DNA of 64,000 bases from contig NZ_LMHV01000001.1 of the NCBI RefSeq assembly GCF_001429725.1, positions 416,001 through 480,000 on the forward strand. Direction: 5' to 3'. A program made the translations under genes and the position numbers. The notes under the pieces are model-generated. The model ran no database searches. It saw nothing but the letters and a program-made list of their open reading frames with translations, and was not told where the DNA came from. This DNA comes from Rhizobium sp. Root708. Its GTDB lineage: Bacteria; Pseudomonadota; Alphaproteobacteria; Rhizobiales; Rhizobiaceae. This document shows, in pieces, positions 9,655-20,560 of this stretch (its first letter is position 1; the number at the start of each line of letters is the position of its first letter).

Positions 9655-10131
9655 TCAGTTCGTCTGAACCTTGGCGCGAGCCTGTTCTTCGGCAACACGC
9701 TGGGCAAACATCTGAGAAAAATCGATCGGGTCGATCATCAGCGGAGGGAAGCCGCCGTTGCGCGTTACGTCAGCAACGATCTGACGTGCGAACGGGAAGA
9801 GCATGCGCGGGCATTCGATGAAAAGAACCGGCAGCATGTGCTCCTGGGGGAACCCGGCAATCCGGAAAACACCACCATAGACGAGTTCAGCCTGGAAAAC
9901 CGTCTTGTCGCCTTCCTTGGCTTCCGCGCTCAGCGACAGAACGACATCGAAGTCGTTGTCGGAAAGCGGGTTGGCGTTGACGTTCACCGCGATGTTGATC
10001 GCAGGGGCCTTGTCACGAGATTGCAACGAACGTGGAGCACCGGGATTTTCGAAAGAAAGATCCTTGGTGTACTGGGCTAGGATCGTAAGGCTTGGGCTGG
10101 TCGCACCGTTATTGCTGTCTTCGTTGGCCAT
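9655..10131 (-). CDS. secB: Protein-export chaperone SecB
   Basis: SecB is a cytosolic tetrameric chaperone that keeps preproteins unfolded and hands them to SecA. The 158 residues match the alphaproteobacterial SecB length. They show [14 protein letters not shown] near the N-terminus, [13 protein letters not shown], and the conserved [20 protein letters not shown]. The start MANEDSNNG was chosen because upstream in-frame codons lack family similarity. It follows fxsA by 89 bases on the same strand. Confidence 0.95.
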   Translation of the reverse strand: MANEDSNNGATSPSLTILAQYTKDLSFENPGAPRSLQSRDKAPAINIAVNVNANPLSDNDFDVVLSLSAEAKEGDKTVFQAELVYGGVFRIAGFPQEHMLPVLFIECPRMLFPFARQIVADVTRNGGFPPLMIDPIDFSQMFAQRVAEEQARAKVQTN

Positions 10132-10220
10132 TGGCTTTTCCTCGAGGGCACTGGATTGAGCCGCATCTATCATTTCGGCGGTTTCCTTACAACCCTGAGG
10201 CCGAGCAACCGATAAGCGTG

Positions 10221-10712
10221 TCAATCACCAAGATGCTTGGACCACGGGGACTGACCAGAAGGCTCGCGTCGATAGTCGTCCGCATCTAGGTCGACAACAT
10301 TTGCGCCGTTTCGACCGCGTTGCGTTCCAGGTCCTGCGTTGGCCGAACGACCGACCACGACGAATCGACCACTGACATATTTCCAGGCGCGTTCACGCAC
10401 GAACGGGATGAACAGAAGCAACGCGACGAGATCTGTGATGAAGCCTGGGATGATCAGGAGGATGGAGGCAATGACAAGCATTGCCGGGCGCAGAAGGTCG
10501 CGCCCCGGAACAACCCCGCTTCGCCCTTCCGCCGACATGCGTCTGAGAATGCCAATTCCCTGCTGCCGCAGAATTGCCAGTCCGCCGAAAAAGCCCAGGA
10601 TAACCAGGGCCAGCGTCGCCCATAATCCGATTGCTTTGCCGACAACCACAAATCCGGCAATCTCGGCAAGCGGCAGCAAAAGCAGGAAACCTGGCAACAT
10701 TGTTAGGCGCAT
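10221..10712 (-). CDS. fxsA: FxsA family membrane protein
   Basis: FxsA is a small inner-membrane protein; in E. coli its overproduction relieves phage T7 exclusion by the F plasmid, and its normal role is unknown. The 163 residues have an N-terminal pair of membrane helices with [14 protein letters not shown] and GLAILRQQG, then a third helical segment [18 protein letters not shown], all typical of the family. The hydrophilic tail is Gly/Arg/Asp-rich. It is divergent from the Tim44-domain gene. Confidence 0.88.
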   Translation of the reverse strand: MRLTMLPGFLLLLPLAEIAGFVVVGKAIGLWATLALVILGFFGGLAILRQQGIGILRRMSAEGRSGVVPGRDLLRPAMLVIASILLIIPGFITDLVALLLFIPFVRERAWKYVSGRFVVVGRSANAGPGTQRGRNGANVVDLDADDYRREPSGQSPWSKHLGD

Positions 10713-10839
10713 ATCTCCTTCCGGCGTTCCGGCCGGACTCCTTTAGGGCGATCTGCGGCGCAGACCTATTTGAATCATCTGTATATGCAGACTATATGGG
10801 TATAGAAATCAGGGATGTTAACGGCGGTTTTGGTAGGAT

Positions 10840-11544
10840 ATGGGTTCAAACGACTTCATTACATTGTTTTTCCTGGTGGCGGCGGTGCTGATTTTCCTTC
10901 AGCTGCGTAGCGTGCTCGGTCGTCGCACAGGCAATGAGAAGCCGCCGCGGGATCTTTATACGCCGCGCGATGCGGCTGGCCCGGAAACGCCTGATGGCGG
11001 GAAGGTTGTCACCTTGCCGCGTCGCGATTCGGCTGTAGAAGATGAAGACCGCTTTGCAGCCATCGATACGTTCGCACCGGCCGGCACGCCGCTCAATGAT
11101 TCGCTCCGCGAGATGAACAAGATTGATGCCTCCTTCAATCCGAAGGAATTCGTCAACGGCGCGCGCATGGCTTACGAGATGATTGTGACGGCCTTTGCCG
11201 ATGGGGATCGGAAGACGCTCAAGAATCTTCTTTCGCGTGAAGTCTATGATGGCTTCGATACCGCTATCTCAGAACGTGAAGCGCGGGGAGAGAAGGTCAA
11301 ATCCACCTTCGTCGGCATCGAAAAAGCCGATATCAAGACCGTTGAGGTCAAGGATAGCGAGGCGCAGATAACCATGCGCATCGCCAGCCAGTTGATTTCC
11401 GTGACCTACGACAAGGACGAGAAGCTGATTGACGGTGACGCCGAGAACGTAGCCGACGTCAACGATCTCTGGACCTTCGCGCGCGACACAAGATCGCGTG
11501 ATCCGAACTGGAAACTGGTGGCGACCGAATCGGAACATGAGTGA
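10840..11544 (+). CDS. Tim44/TimA domain membrane-anchored protein
   Basis: The 234-residue protein starts with one membrane helix (FITLFFLVAAVLIFLQL), then a polar linker, then a Tim44-like domain (about 95-234, with FNPKEFVNGARMAYEMIVTA). Bacterial homologues of the mitochondrial import protein Tim44 are found in alphaproteobacteria, and their client is not firmly known. It should face the cytoplasm or periplasm as a single-span protein. The stop overlaps the mltA start by 8 bases, so it heads a coupled cluster with mltA, smr and xre. Confidence 0.88.
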   Translation: MGSNDFITLFFLVAAVLIFLQLRSVLGRRTGNEKPPRDLYTPRDAAGPETPDGGKVVTLPRRDSAVEDEDRFAAIDTFAPAGTPLNDSLREMNKIDASFNPKEFVNGARMAYEMIVTAFADGDRKTLKNLLSREVYDGFDTAISEREARGEKVKSTFVGIEKADIKTVEVKDSEAQITMRIASQLISVTYDKDEKLIDGDAENVADVNDLWTFARDTRSRDPNWKLVATESEHE

Positions 11545-12655
11545 AAGTTCGACGAGCTTTACCCTCGAGGAAGTAAGCTTCGAAGCACTGAAAGGCTGGC
11601 AGGACGACGATCCTTCCGGCCTTTTTGCAGTTATGGAGCACTGCTGCCGCTATATAACGGAGGTCAAACCCTACCGAACCGGCTCACTTGGCCTGACATC
11701 AGACGATCTTCTAAGCCTTCGCGCCGCCATCGCCGATGCCAAACATGTTTCCGCCTCCGAGGCGCGGGTATTCTTCGAACAGAATTTCCGGCCTTTCCTG
11801 GTGAGGCGGGCCGACGGCAAGCGCGGTTTCGTGACCGCTTTTTACGAGCCGGAAGTCGCCGTTTCCGATGAGCCGGATGAAGAGTATCGCTTTCCCTTCT
11901 ACCGCCGCCCCGATGATCTCGTTGATGTGGACGATGCGAACCGACCAGCCACGCTCGATGCGAGTTACGCATTCGCGCAATTGTCGGGCGGGGCGATCGG
12001 TCCGTATCCCGACCGCAAGGCGATCGATCAGGGTGCGCTTCACGGAAAATTGCTTGAAATCGCTTGGGCGAAATCAAAGGCCGATGTTTTCTTCACGCAC
12101 GTCCAGGGATCGGCCAGGCTTCGTCACCGTGATGGGCGGCGCGGTCGGATAACCTACGCCGCCAAAGCCGGGCATCCGTTTTCCGCCATCGGCAAGCTGC
12201 TGATCGAACGGGGTGAGATCGAACCTTCGCAAATCTCGATGCAATCCATCAGAGCCTGGCTAGCCGCGCATCCCGGCCAGATGGATGAGGTGCTGTGGCA
12301 TAATCGATCATACATTTTCTTCCGTGAGGTTCCGTTCGGAGATGCAAACGAGGGGCCGATCGCTGCCGCCAAGGTGCCACTCGTCGCCGGCCGTTCGCTG
12401 GCCGTCGATCGAAATATCCATACGTTCGGCTTCCCCTTTTTCATCCGGTCGGAGAGCCTTCGCCATCTGGGCGGGGGGAAATCGTTCGGTCGCCTGATGC
12501 TTGCTCTGGATACGGGATCGGCAATCGTCGGCCCGGCACGCGGAGATATATTCACAGGCTCGGGCGACATCGCCGGTGAACTCGCAGGAACGGTGCGCCA
12601 TGATGCGGACTTCTTCATCTTGATCCCGGCGAACGCCGCCGCGAGGTTCGTCTGA
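11537..12655 (+). CDS. mltA: Membrane-bound lytic murein transglycosylase A (MltA, 3D domain)
   Basis: MltA cleaves the MurNAc-GlcNAc bond of peptidoglycan with anhydro-ring formation. The 372 residues show the MltA domain (GFVTAFYEPEVAVS, about 93-106, and RITYAAKAGHPFSAIGK) and the C-terminal 3D domain with catalytic Asp residues (MLALDTGSAIVGPARGDIFT). No signal peptide or lipobox is visible in the chosen start MSESSTSFTLEEV, nor in a 13-residue upstream extension, which is odd for a periplasmic enzyme. The start is coupled to the gene before it and the stop to smr (TGATG). Confidence 0.92.
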   Translation: MSESSTSFTLEEVSFEALKGWQDDDPSGLFAVMEHCCRYITEVKPYRTGSLGLTSDDLLSLRAAIADAKHVSASEARVFFEQNFRPFLVRRADGKRGFVTAFYEPEVAVSDEPDEEYRFPFYRRPDDLVDVDDANRPATLDASYAFAQLSGGAIGPYPDRKAIDQGALHGKLLEIAWAKSKADVFFTHVQGSARLRHRDGRRGRITYAAKAGHPFSAIGKLLIERGEIEPSQISMQSIRAWLAAHPGQMDEVLWHNRSYIFFREVPFGDANEGPIAAAKVPLVAGRSLAVDRNIHTFGFPFFIRSESLRHLGGGKSFGRLMLALDTGSAIVGPARGDIFTGSGDIAGELAGTVRHDADFFILIPANAAARFV

Positions 12656-13233
12656 TGGTGAAGGACCGCAAACTCAGTACGGACGAGCGGATCTTGTGGG
12701 GGAAGGTTGCTAGAAGTATCCGCCCGATGCAGGGCATGGCAGGTGTTCGGGACGAATTGGATGCGCTGTTGAATGAGACTGAGCAACAAGCCTCAGCCTC
12801 GACCGAGAAACGCGTTGGTGCTGATCCTCGTCCGACCGGCACGAGTGCCCCGCAGACCGCCGAGGCGGCGAAGAAGACGCCCTCAGGCATGCACCATCCG
12901 TTTGAGCGGCCGGTAAAGCGTAAGATCGCAAACGGGCGTGTCGCTCTGGAGGCTCGTATCGACCTTCACGGGTTGGTTCAAAGCGAAGCCCATCTCATCC
13001 TCCTCGACTTCCTAATCCATGCACACACGCGGGGTATGCGGCATGTGCTGGTCATCACCGGCAAGGGCAGTTCGCTCGGGAGCGACGGAGCGTTGCGGCG
13101 CGCGGTGCCGCTTTGGTTTTCCAAAGCGGAATTCCGCTACCTTATCTCGTCATACGAGACGGCAGCGCGCCATCATGGAGGGGAGGGTGCGTTGTATATC
13201 AGGCTAGCGCGCCGCCCCGGAGAGGCGTCATGA
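12655..13233 (+). CDS. Smr/MutS2 C-terminal domain protein
   Basis: Smr domains cut or nick branched DNA or RNA; stand-alone bacterial forms are poorly characterised. The 192 residues have a polar N-terminal half rich in Ala/Pro/Thr and a C-terminal Smr domain (about 95-192). That domain carries the LDxHG-type motif (RIDLHGL), HVLVITGKGSS, and a closing H-x-G-E-G-A stretch. ATG overlaps the mltA stop by one base and the stop overlaps xre (ATGA), so it is the third gene of a tight cluster. Confidence 0.9.
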   Translation: MVKDRKLSTDERILWGKVARSIRPMQGMAGVRDELDALLNETEQQASASTEKRVGADPRPTGTSAPQTAEAAKKTPSGMHHPFERPVKRKIANGRVALEARIDLHGLVQSEAHLILLDFLIHAHTRGMRHVLVITGKGSSLGSDGALRRAVPLWFSKAEFRYLISSYETAARHHGGEGALYIRLARRPGEAS

Positions 13234-13607
13234 CGCCCTTTGGGGAAGCTGTCCGACGTCTGCGGTTGCGGAAGGGGGTTTCGCAAAAGCAGATGGCAGC
13301 AGCGCTCAATCTTTCGCCGGCTTACCTTTCGGCGTTGGAACATGGGAAGCGGGGATTGCCGACATTCGACTTACTTCAGCGCATTGCCGGCTATTTCAAC
13401 ATCATCTGGGATGAAGCCGAAGAATTGTTTCTTCTTGCCCGGTTTTCCGACCCCAGGGTGGTGATCGATACCTCGGGTTTGTCGGCCGAACACACGGCTT
13501 TCGCGAACCGCCTCGCGCTCTGCATAGGTGATATCGACGAATCACTGTTGACAAAACTGACGGGGCTTTTGGAAATTGCCGAAAAAGCGCACGGAAAACG
13601 GTCATAA
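13230..13607 (+). CDS. XRE-family helix-turn-helix transcriptional regulator
   Basis: The 125-residue protein begins with a Cro/CI-type HTH (about 5-60: VSQKQMAAALNLSPAYLSALEHGKRG) and then carries a helical C-terminal segment without a recognised ligand domain. ATG at 13230 overlaps the smr stop (ATGA), so it is the last gene of the Tim44-mltA-smr cluster and may be co-regulated with them. Its target is unknown. A 131-base gap to gyrB has no strong terminator. Confidence 0.88.
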   Translation: MTPFGEAVRRLRLRKGVSQKQMAAALNLSPAYLSALEHGKRGLPTFDLLQRIAGYFNIIWDEAEELFLLARFSDPRVVIDTSGLSAEHTAFANRLALCIGDIDESLLTKLTGLLEIAEKAHGKRS

Positions 13608-13693
13608 TCCCCTGATTTATGCGCTCGGGAAACACCGCAGCATTGGGAACTCAGCCCAAAAACCCTATATTCTGATCTGAATAAGGCCGGTGA

Positions 13694-16174
<2,481 letters not shown>

Positions 16175-16195
16175 GCATTCAAAACAACTGTCTGG

Positions 16196-16227
16196 AAACC
16201 CCGCTCCAATCGGCGCGGGGTTTTTTA
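16196..16227 (+). terminator. Intrinsic terminator of gyrB
   Basis: CCCCGC (16199-16204) pairs with GCGGGG (16215-16220) across a 10-base loop, followed directly by a run of six T. The convergent nitroreductase gene ends 10 bases further. Confidence 0.87.
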
Positions 16228-16236
16228 TTTGATCAT

Positions 16237-16830
16237 TTAGTCGGCGACGAATTTGCCACGGAAAGCCACGTCCGAAAGTGGCTTGCGCTGGCTTGGAAAT
16301 TCACGCTCCTGATTGCGTGGGGACAACACGCTCTTGTCCGCAAGCCGTCCAAACGCGATGCCGGCCTCCACGCGGTAGCCTTCCGGGATAACAAAGGTTT
16401 GCTGAATTTCTTCGTGTTTGATGCCGCCCATACCGTGGGCATAAAAGCCGGAAAACTTCGCCTGTAACGCGAGATATCCCCAGGCCGTGCCGGCATCGAA
16501 TGAATGCGTATAGCTTTTCCGTCCTTCGGCAAAATCGCCGCTGAAACCCTTGGAAACGACGAAGATCAGTGCCGACGCGCTCTTCGCCCATTCCTGATTG
16601 GCTTCCACCAGCAAACTGACGAATTTTTCCCAGTCATCCGACCCTTGCAGCGCGTAGATGAAACGCCAAGGCTGCTGGTTCGCCGACGAGGGGGCCCAGT
16701 GCGCCGCGTCGAGGACGGCTAACACTTGCTCCTCGGCGATCACTTCGCCGGTAAACGCCCGCGGCGACCACCGATCGAGGAATATGGGTTCGATTGGATA
16801 AGGGGATTCGCGATTGTTGCTGTTGGTCAT
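16237..16830 (-). CDS. Nitroreductase family protein (FMN-dependent)
   Basis: Nitroreductases use FMN and NAD(P)H to reduce nitroaromatics, quinones or flavins; the natural substrate here is unknown. The 197 residues show the FMN-binding RWSPRAF near the N-terminus (Arg and Ser), the APSSANQQPWRF segment (about 47-58), and the C-terminal phosphate-binding region with KPLSD. It stands alone, convergent to gyrB and divergent from the next gene. Confidence 0.9.
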   Translation of the reverse strand: MTNSNNRESPYPIEPIFLDRWSPRAFTGEVIAEEQVLAVLDAAHWAPSSANQQPWRFIYALQGSDDWEKFVSLLVEANQEWAKSASALIFVVSKGFSGDFAEGRKSYTHSFDAGTAWGYLALQAKFSGFYAHGMGGIKHEEIQQTFVIPEGYRVEAGIAFGRLADKSVLSPRNQEREFPSQRKPLSDVAFRGKFVAD

Positions 16831-17040
16831 GGCTTTTCCACGCTGTTGAACTGAGACCTGCTGGCGAGATCGCCGCAGACTTTGGGGACGCGGCTCACAG
16901 TCTTAGGCGCCTCGCATGAAGCTTGGCAAGCAACCGGTGACTTCCATGATCCGTGCACAGTCTGTTTCAATAAATGTGTCCTCCCGCGCGCCCGAAAGAA
17001 AGCTAAGTATTGCCGAAATCGGTAATCTAGGGAGAGTGCC

Positions 17041-17994
17041 TTGCTCGTGAACGGTAGATGGACGGAAGACTGGCAACCGGTCCAGGCGAAGGATGAGAAG
17101 GGCGGCTTCGTTCGCCAGACATCAAGCTTCCGCAATTGGGTCACGCCCGACGGTGCCGCCGGTCCGACAGGTGACTCCGGCTTCAAGGCCGAGGCAGGTC
17201 GCTATCATCTCTACGTCGCCTACATCTGCCCTTGGGCTTCGCGAACGCTGATGGGCCGAAAGCTGAAGGGGCTGGAGTCTGCCATCTCGGTTTCCGTGGT
17301 CGAGCCTGCGCTGACGAAGCAAGGCTGGCGGTTCGGCGATTATCCGGGGGCGACGCAAGATCACATACAAGGTGCCACCTATCTGCACCAGATCTACACC
17401 AGCACCGCACCGAGCTTTACCGGTAGGGCGACGGTGCCCGTTCTGTGGGATAAGCAGTCGCAGACGATCGTAAACAACGAGTCGGCCGACATCCTGCGAA
17501 TGATGAACGAGGGCTTCGGCGATCTTGCCCGCAATCCGATCGATCTCTACCCGGCCGCCCGTCGCGCCGAGATCGATTTTTTCAACGAACGGATCTACCC
17601 GAGCCTCAACAATGGCGTCTATCGAGCAGGTTTCGCGACAACGCAGATTGCCTACGAGGAGGCATTCGCCGGTGTATTCGAGACCCTTGATTGGGTCGAA
17701 AACGAACTCGGCGACCGGTCATTCCTGTTTGCCGACCATCCAACGGAAAGCGATGTCCGGCTTTTTGTGACACTCGTGCGCTTCGATGTCGCTTATCACG
17801 GCCTGTTCAAATGCAATCTGCGCCGCCTTGCCGACTATACAAACCTTCGTAGCTTCTGCCGCCGTATGCTCGATTGGCCGGGTGTCGCGGAAACCGTCAA
17901 CTTCGATCACATAAAGCGTGGATACTATTCGATCGAAAGCCTGAACCCCACGAGGATCGTTCCCGTCGGACCCGATCTCGCTGAAATTTTCTGA
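17041..17994 (+). CDS. Glutathionyl-hydroquinone reductase (Xi-class glutathione transferase, YqjG/PcpF type)
   Basis: These enzymes remove glutathione from glutathionyl-hydroquinones through a catalytic Cys. The 317 residues carry the Cys-Pro-Trp-Ala motif (Cys63 in YICPWASRTL), a thioredoxin-fold N-terminal domain, and a helical C-terminal domain with the conserved RFDVAYHGLFKCN. The start is TTG at 17041 (MLVNGRWTEDW), preceded at good spacing by a strong AGGGAGAG ribosome site at 17029-17036. This sets the unusual start codon. It is monocistronic or leads into the FAH gene 96 bases later. Confidence 0.92.
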   Translation: MLVNGRWTEDWQPVQAKDEKGGFVRQTSSFRNWVTPDGAAGPTGDSGFKAEAGRYHLYVAYICPWASRTLMGRKLKGLESAISVSVVEPALTKQGWRFGDYPGATQDHIQGATYLHQIYTSTAPSFTGRATVPVLWDKQSQTIVNNESADILRMMNEGFGDLARNPIDLYPAARRAEIDFFNERIYPSLNNGVYRAGFATTQIAYEEAFAGVFETLDWVENELGDRSFLFADHPTESDVRLFVTLVRFDVAYHGLFKCNLRRLADYTNLRSFCRRMLDWPGVAETVNFDHIKRGYYSIESLNPTRIVPVGPDLAEIF

Positions 17995-18090
17995 CGCACC
18001 GTACCGCTTCCGAAGGAAGCCATAATGACACTTGTGAATATCTGGTTCATAGGTGATTGAAATGTCAGTCTCGCTTACGGAGGAAATGTC

Positions 18091-18933
18091 ATGAAGCTTA
18101 TGCGTGTTGGAGAAGTCGGTCGCGAGAAGCCGGCGATACTCGATTCCGAAGGCAAGATCCGCGACCTGTCGGCGCAGGTTTCGGACATCGGCGGTGACGC
18201 GATCTCGCCGGAAGGGCTTGCTAAGATCAAGGCCATCGACCTCAAGACCCTGCCGGAACTGGCTGCGCATCGTATCGGCGCCTGCGTTGCCGGTACCGGA
18301 AAATTCATCTGCATCGGCCTCAATTTCTCCGATCATGCCGCTGAGACCGGCGCGACGGTGCCGCCGGAGCCTGTCATATTCATGAAAGCAACGTCGGCAA
18401 TCGTCGGCCCGAACGACAATGTCCTGATCCCCCGCGGCTCGGAGAAGACCGACTGGGAAGTTGAGCTCGGCGTCGTCATCGGCAAAACTGCGAAGTACGT
18501 CAGCGAAGCCGACGCGCTCGACTATGTTGCCGGCTACTGCGTGTCCCACGACGTCTCCGAGCGCGCCTTCCAGACAGAGCGTGCCGGTCAGTGGACCAAG
18601 GGCAAGTCCTGCGATACCTTTGGTCCGATCGGCCCGTGGCTTGTTACCAAGGACGAGATTGCTGATCCGCAGAACCTCGGCATGTGGCTGAAGGTAAATG
18701 GCGAAACCATGCAGAACGGATCGTCAAAAACGATGGTCTACGGCGTCGCTCACGTTGTGTCCTATCTCAGCCAGTTTATGTCCCTGCACCCGGGCGATGT
18801 GATTTCGACCGGCACGCCTCCGGGCGTTGGCATGGGCATGAAGCCGCCGCGTTTCCTCAAGGCCGGTGATGTCGTCGAACTCGGTATCGAAGGCCTAGGC
18901 ACGCAGAAGCAGACCTTCCAGGCCGATCGCTGA
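18091..18933 (+). CDS. Fumarylacetoacetate hydrolase (FAH) family protein
   Basis: FAH-fold enzymes hydrolyse or decarboxylate acyl-pyruvates and related compounds with a divalent metal. The 280 residues show the FAH core from about residue 70: FICIGLNFSDHAAETG, the metal ligands in TDWEVELGVVIG, DVSERAFQ, and GDVISTGTPPGVGMG. This subgroup is often named ureidoglycolate lyase or 2-keto-4-pentenoate hydratase-like, but the substrate cannot be told from sequence. A clear ribosome site GGAGGA precedes the ATG. A terminator follows. Confidence 0.9.
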   Translation: MKLMRVGEVGREKPAILDSEGKIRDLSAQVSDIGGDAISPEGLAKIKAIDLKTLPELAAHRIGACVAGTGKFICIGLNFSDHAAETGATVPPEPVIFMKATSAIVGPNDNVLIPRGSEKTDWEVELGVVIGKTAKYVSEADALDYVAGYCVSHDVSERAFQTERAGQWTKGKSCDTFGPIGPWLVTKDEIADPQNLGMWLKVNGETMQNGSSKTMVYGVAHVVSYLSQFMSLHPGDVISTGTPPGVGMGMKPPRFLKAGDVVELGIEGLGTQKQTFQADR

Positions 18934-18974
18934 CAGCCATTCTGCGATCATTAAACATTCAGGCGCACCATCGA

Positions 18975-19000
18975 GCCGGGGTCAATTCCCCGGCATTTCT
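18975..19000 (+). terminator. Intrinsic terminator of the FAH gene
   Basis: GCCGGGG and CCCCGGC form a perfect 7-bp stem with a 6-base loop, followed by ATTTCTTATT. Confidence 0.82.
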
Positions 19001-19021
19001 TATTGCGGTGCGGATGGCAAT

Positions 19022-19034
19022 GTTGCTGCGCAAC
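19022..19034. promoter_or_regulatory. Short inverted repeat upstream of phaZ, possible PhaR-type operator
   Basis: GTTGCTGCGCAAC is a 5-3-5 inverted repeat 104 bases before the phaZ start. Its TGC-N3-GCA core resembles the operators of PhaR, the regulator of polyhydroxybutyrate genes in alphaproteobacteria. Assignment to PhaR is inference from the motif and the downstream gene. Confidence 0.45.
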
Positions 19035-19137
19035 AAAAACCTGTTAATCTGCGTTGAGGTGCCAGCACGTCGTTGGAAAGAATCCGATGCCTTTCAGTGG
19101 GCGTCGTCTTCCAGATTAGAGAAAGGTGGCGCATCTC

Positions 19138-20415
19138 ATGTTTTACCAGCTTTATGAATTGAACCATGCCGCATTGGCGCCATATCGTGCCTTCGCCGAT
19201 ATCATGCGCATGGTCTATGCCAATCCGCTTAATCCCATTTCGCAGACGCCTTGGGGTCGCACGATGGCCGCAAGTCTCGAAATGTTCGAGCGCACGACCC
19301 GTCGCTACGGCAAACCGTCATTCGGCCTCAACGATACCGTGATTGGCGACCGCAAGATCGCTGTGCGGGAGGAGATCGTCTGGTCGTGCGCCTTCTGCAA
19401 TCTGCTCCATTTCGCGCGCAACGTTCCAAGGGACCATACGCCCGATCCGCGTATCCTCATCGTCGCGCCGATGTCCGGCCACTATGCGACGCTGCTGCGC
19501 GGTACCGTCGAAGCGCTGCTCCCAAGCGCCGACATCTATATCACCGACTGGATCGACGCACGCATGGTGCCGATGACGGAAGGCACCTTCGATTTCGATG
19601 ACTACGTCGATTATGTCATTGAAATGCTGCGCTTCCTCGGGCCAGATACCCACGTGATCGCGGTCTGTCAGCCCTCCGTGCCGGTCCTTGCTGCCGCTGC
19701 CGTCATGGAAGCGGACAATGATCCATTCTCGCCCTCGTCGATGACACTGATGGGCGGGCCGATCGATACCCGCATCAATCCGACGGCCGTCAACCAGCTC
19801 GCCAAGGAGCGCTCGCTGGAGTGGTTCGCGGATAACGTGGTCATGAATGTGCCCTGGCCGCAGCCGGGCTTCATGCGTCCCGTCTATCCAGGTTTCCTGC
19901 AGCTCTCGGGCTTCATGTCGATGAACCTCGATCGGCATCTGATCGCCCACAAGGAATTCTTCATGCACCTCGTGAAGAACGACGGCGAGCCGGCGGAGAA
20001 GCACCGCGATTTCTACGACGAATACCTCGCCGTCATGGATCTGACCGCGGAGTTCTATCTTCAGACGGTCGATCAGGTCTTCATCAGGCATGCGCTGCCG
20101 AAGGGCGAATTGCTCCATCGCGGCAGGCCCGTCGATCCAGCTGCGATCCGCAACGTGGCGCTCCTGACTGTCGAAGGGGAGAACGACGATATCTCCGGTG
20201 TCGGCCAGACCAAGGCCGCGCAAACCATCTGCGTCAACATTCCCGAAAACATGCGGATGCACTACCTGCAGCCCGATGTCGGACACTACGGCGTCTTCAA
20301 CGGGTCTCGCTTCCGCCGCGAGATTGCACCGCGCATCGTCAATTTCGTGCGCGAACACAGCCGGACGGGAAAGCCGGTCGTGAAGCGGGTTATCAAGGGC
20401 GGAAAATCAACCTGA
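19138..20415 (+). CDS. phaZ: Intracellular polyhydroxybutyrate depolymerase PhaZ
   Basis: PhaZ degrades native intracellular poly-3-hydroxybutyrate granules to mobilise stored carbon. The 425 residues match the family from the first residues (MFYQLYELNHAALAPYR). They have an alpha/beta hydrolase core with a Cys nucleophile (Cys177 in VIAVCQPSVP) in place of Ser, as in Ralstonia PhaZ, and a C-terminal catalytic His region QPDVGHYGVFNGSRF. I chose ATG at 19138 rather than a GTG four codons upstream. It is flanked by a terminator and a hairpin, so it is probably monocistronic. Confidence 0.94.
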   Translation: MFYQLYELNHAALAPYRAFADIMRMVYANPLNPISQTPWGRTMAASLEMFERTTRRYGKPSFGLNDTVIGDRKIAVREEIVWSCAFCNLLHFARNVPRDHTPDPRILIVAPMSGHYATLLRGTVEALLPSADIYITDWIDARMVPMTEGTFDFDDYVDYVIEMLRFLGPDTHVIAVCQPSVPVLAAAAVMEADNDPFSPSSMTLMGGPIDTRINPTAVNQLAKERSLEWFADNVVMNVPWPQPGFMRPVYPGFLQLSGFMSMNLDRHLIAHKEFFMHLVKNDGEPAEKHRDFYDEYLAVMDLTAEFYLQTVDQVFIRHALPKGELLHRGRPVDPAAIRNVALLTVEGENDDISGVGQTKAAQTICVNIPENMRMHYLQPDVGHYGVFNGSRFRREIAPRIVNFVREHSRTGKPVVKRVIKGGKST

Positions 20416-20444
20416 TTTAGCATTCTCTGAATTAGCTTTTCTAT

Positions 20445-20483
20445 TTCAAGGCGTTATCCGATTTGGACGGACATCGCCTTGAA
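20445..20483. repeat. Long stem-loop (nested inverted repeats) between phaZ and the DUF2852 gene
   Basis: TTCAAGGCG (20445-20453) and CGCCTTGAA (20475-20483) are perfect complements. Inside them TCCG and CGGA form a second stem. No T run follows, so a simple intrinsic terminator is unlikely. It could be a 3' stabiliser of phaZ mRNA, a leader structure of the next gene, or a protein site. Confidence 0.7.
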
Positions 20484-20560
20484 GCCGGCTTGGGGTGTAA
20501 CCACATCGATTCAAGCGTTCGGTATCTTGCCGGGCGCGGAGAATGCGAGGACACCGCACG

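Noticed and set aside
18006..18020. A short palindrome GCTTCCGAAGGAAGC after the hydroquinone reductase gene
   Set aside because: Arms are 6 bases, no T run follows, and no partner site is seen; too little to call a terminator or operator.
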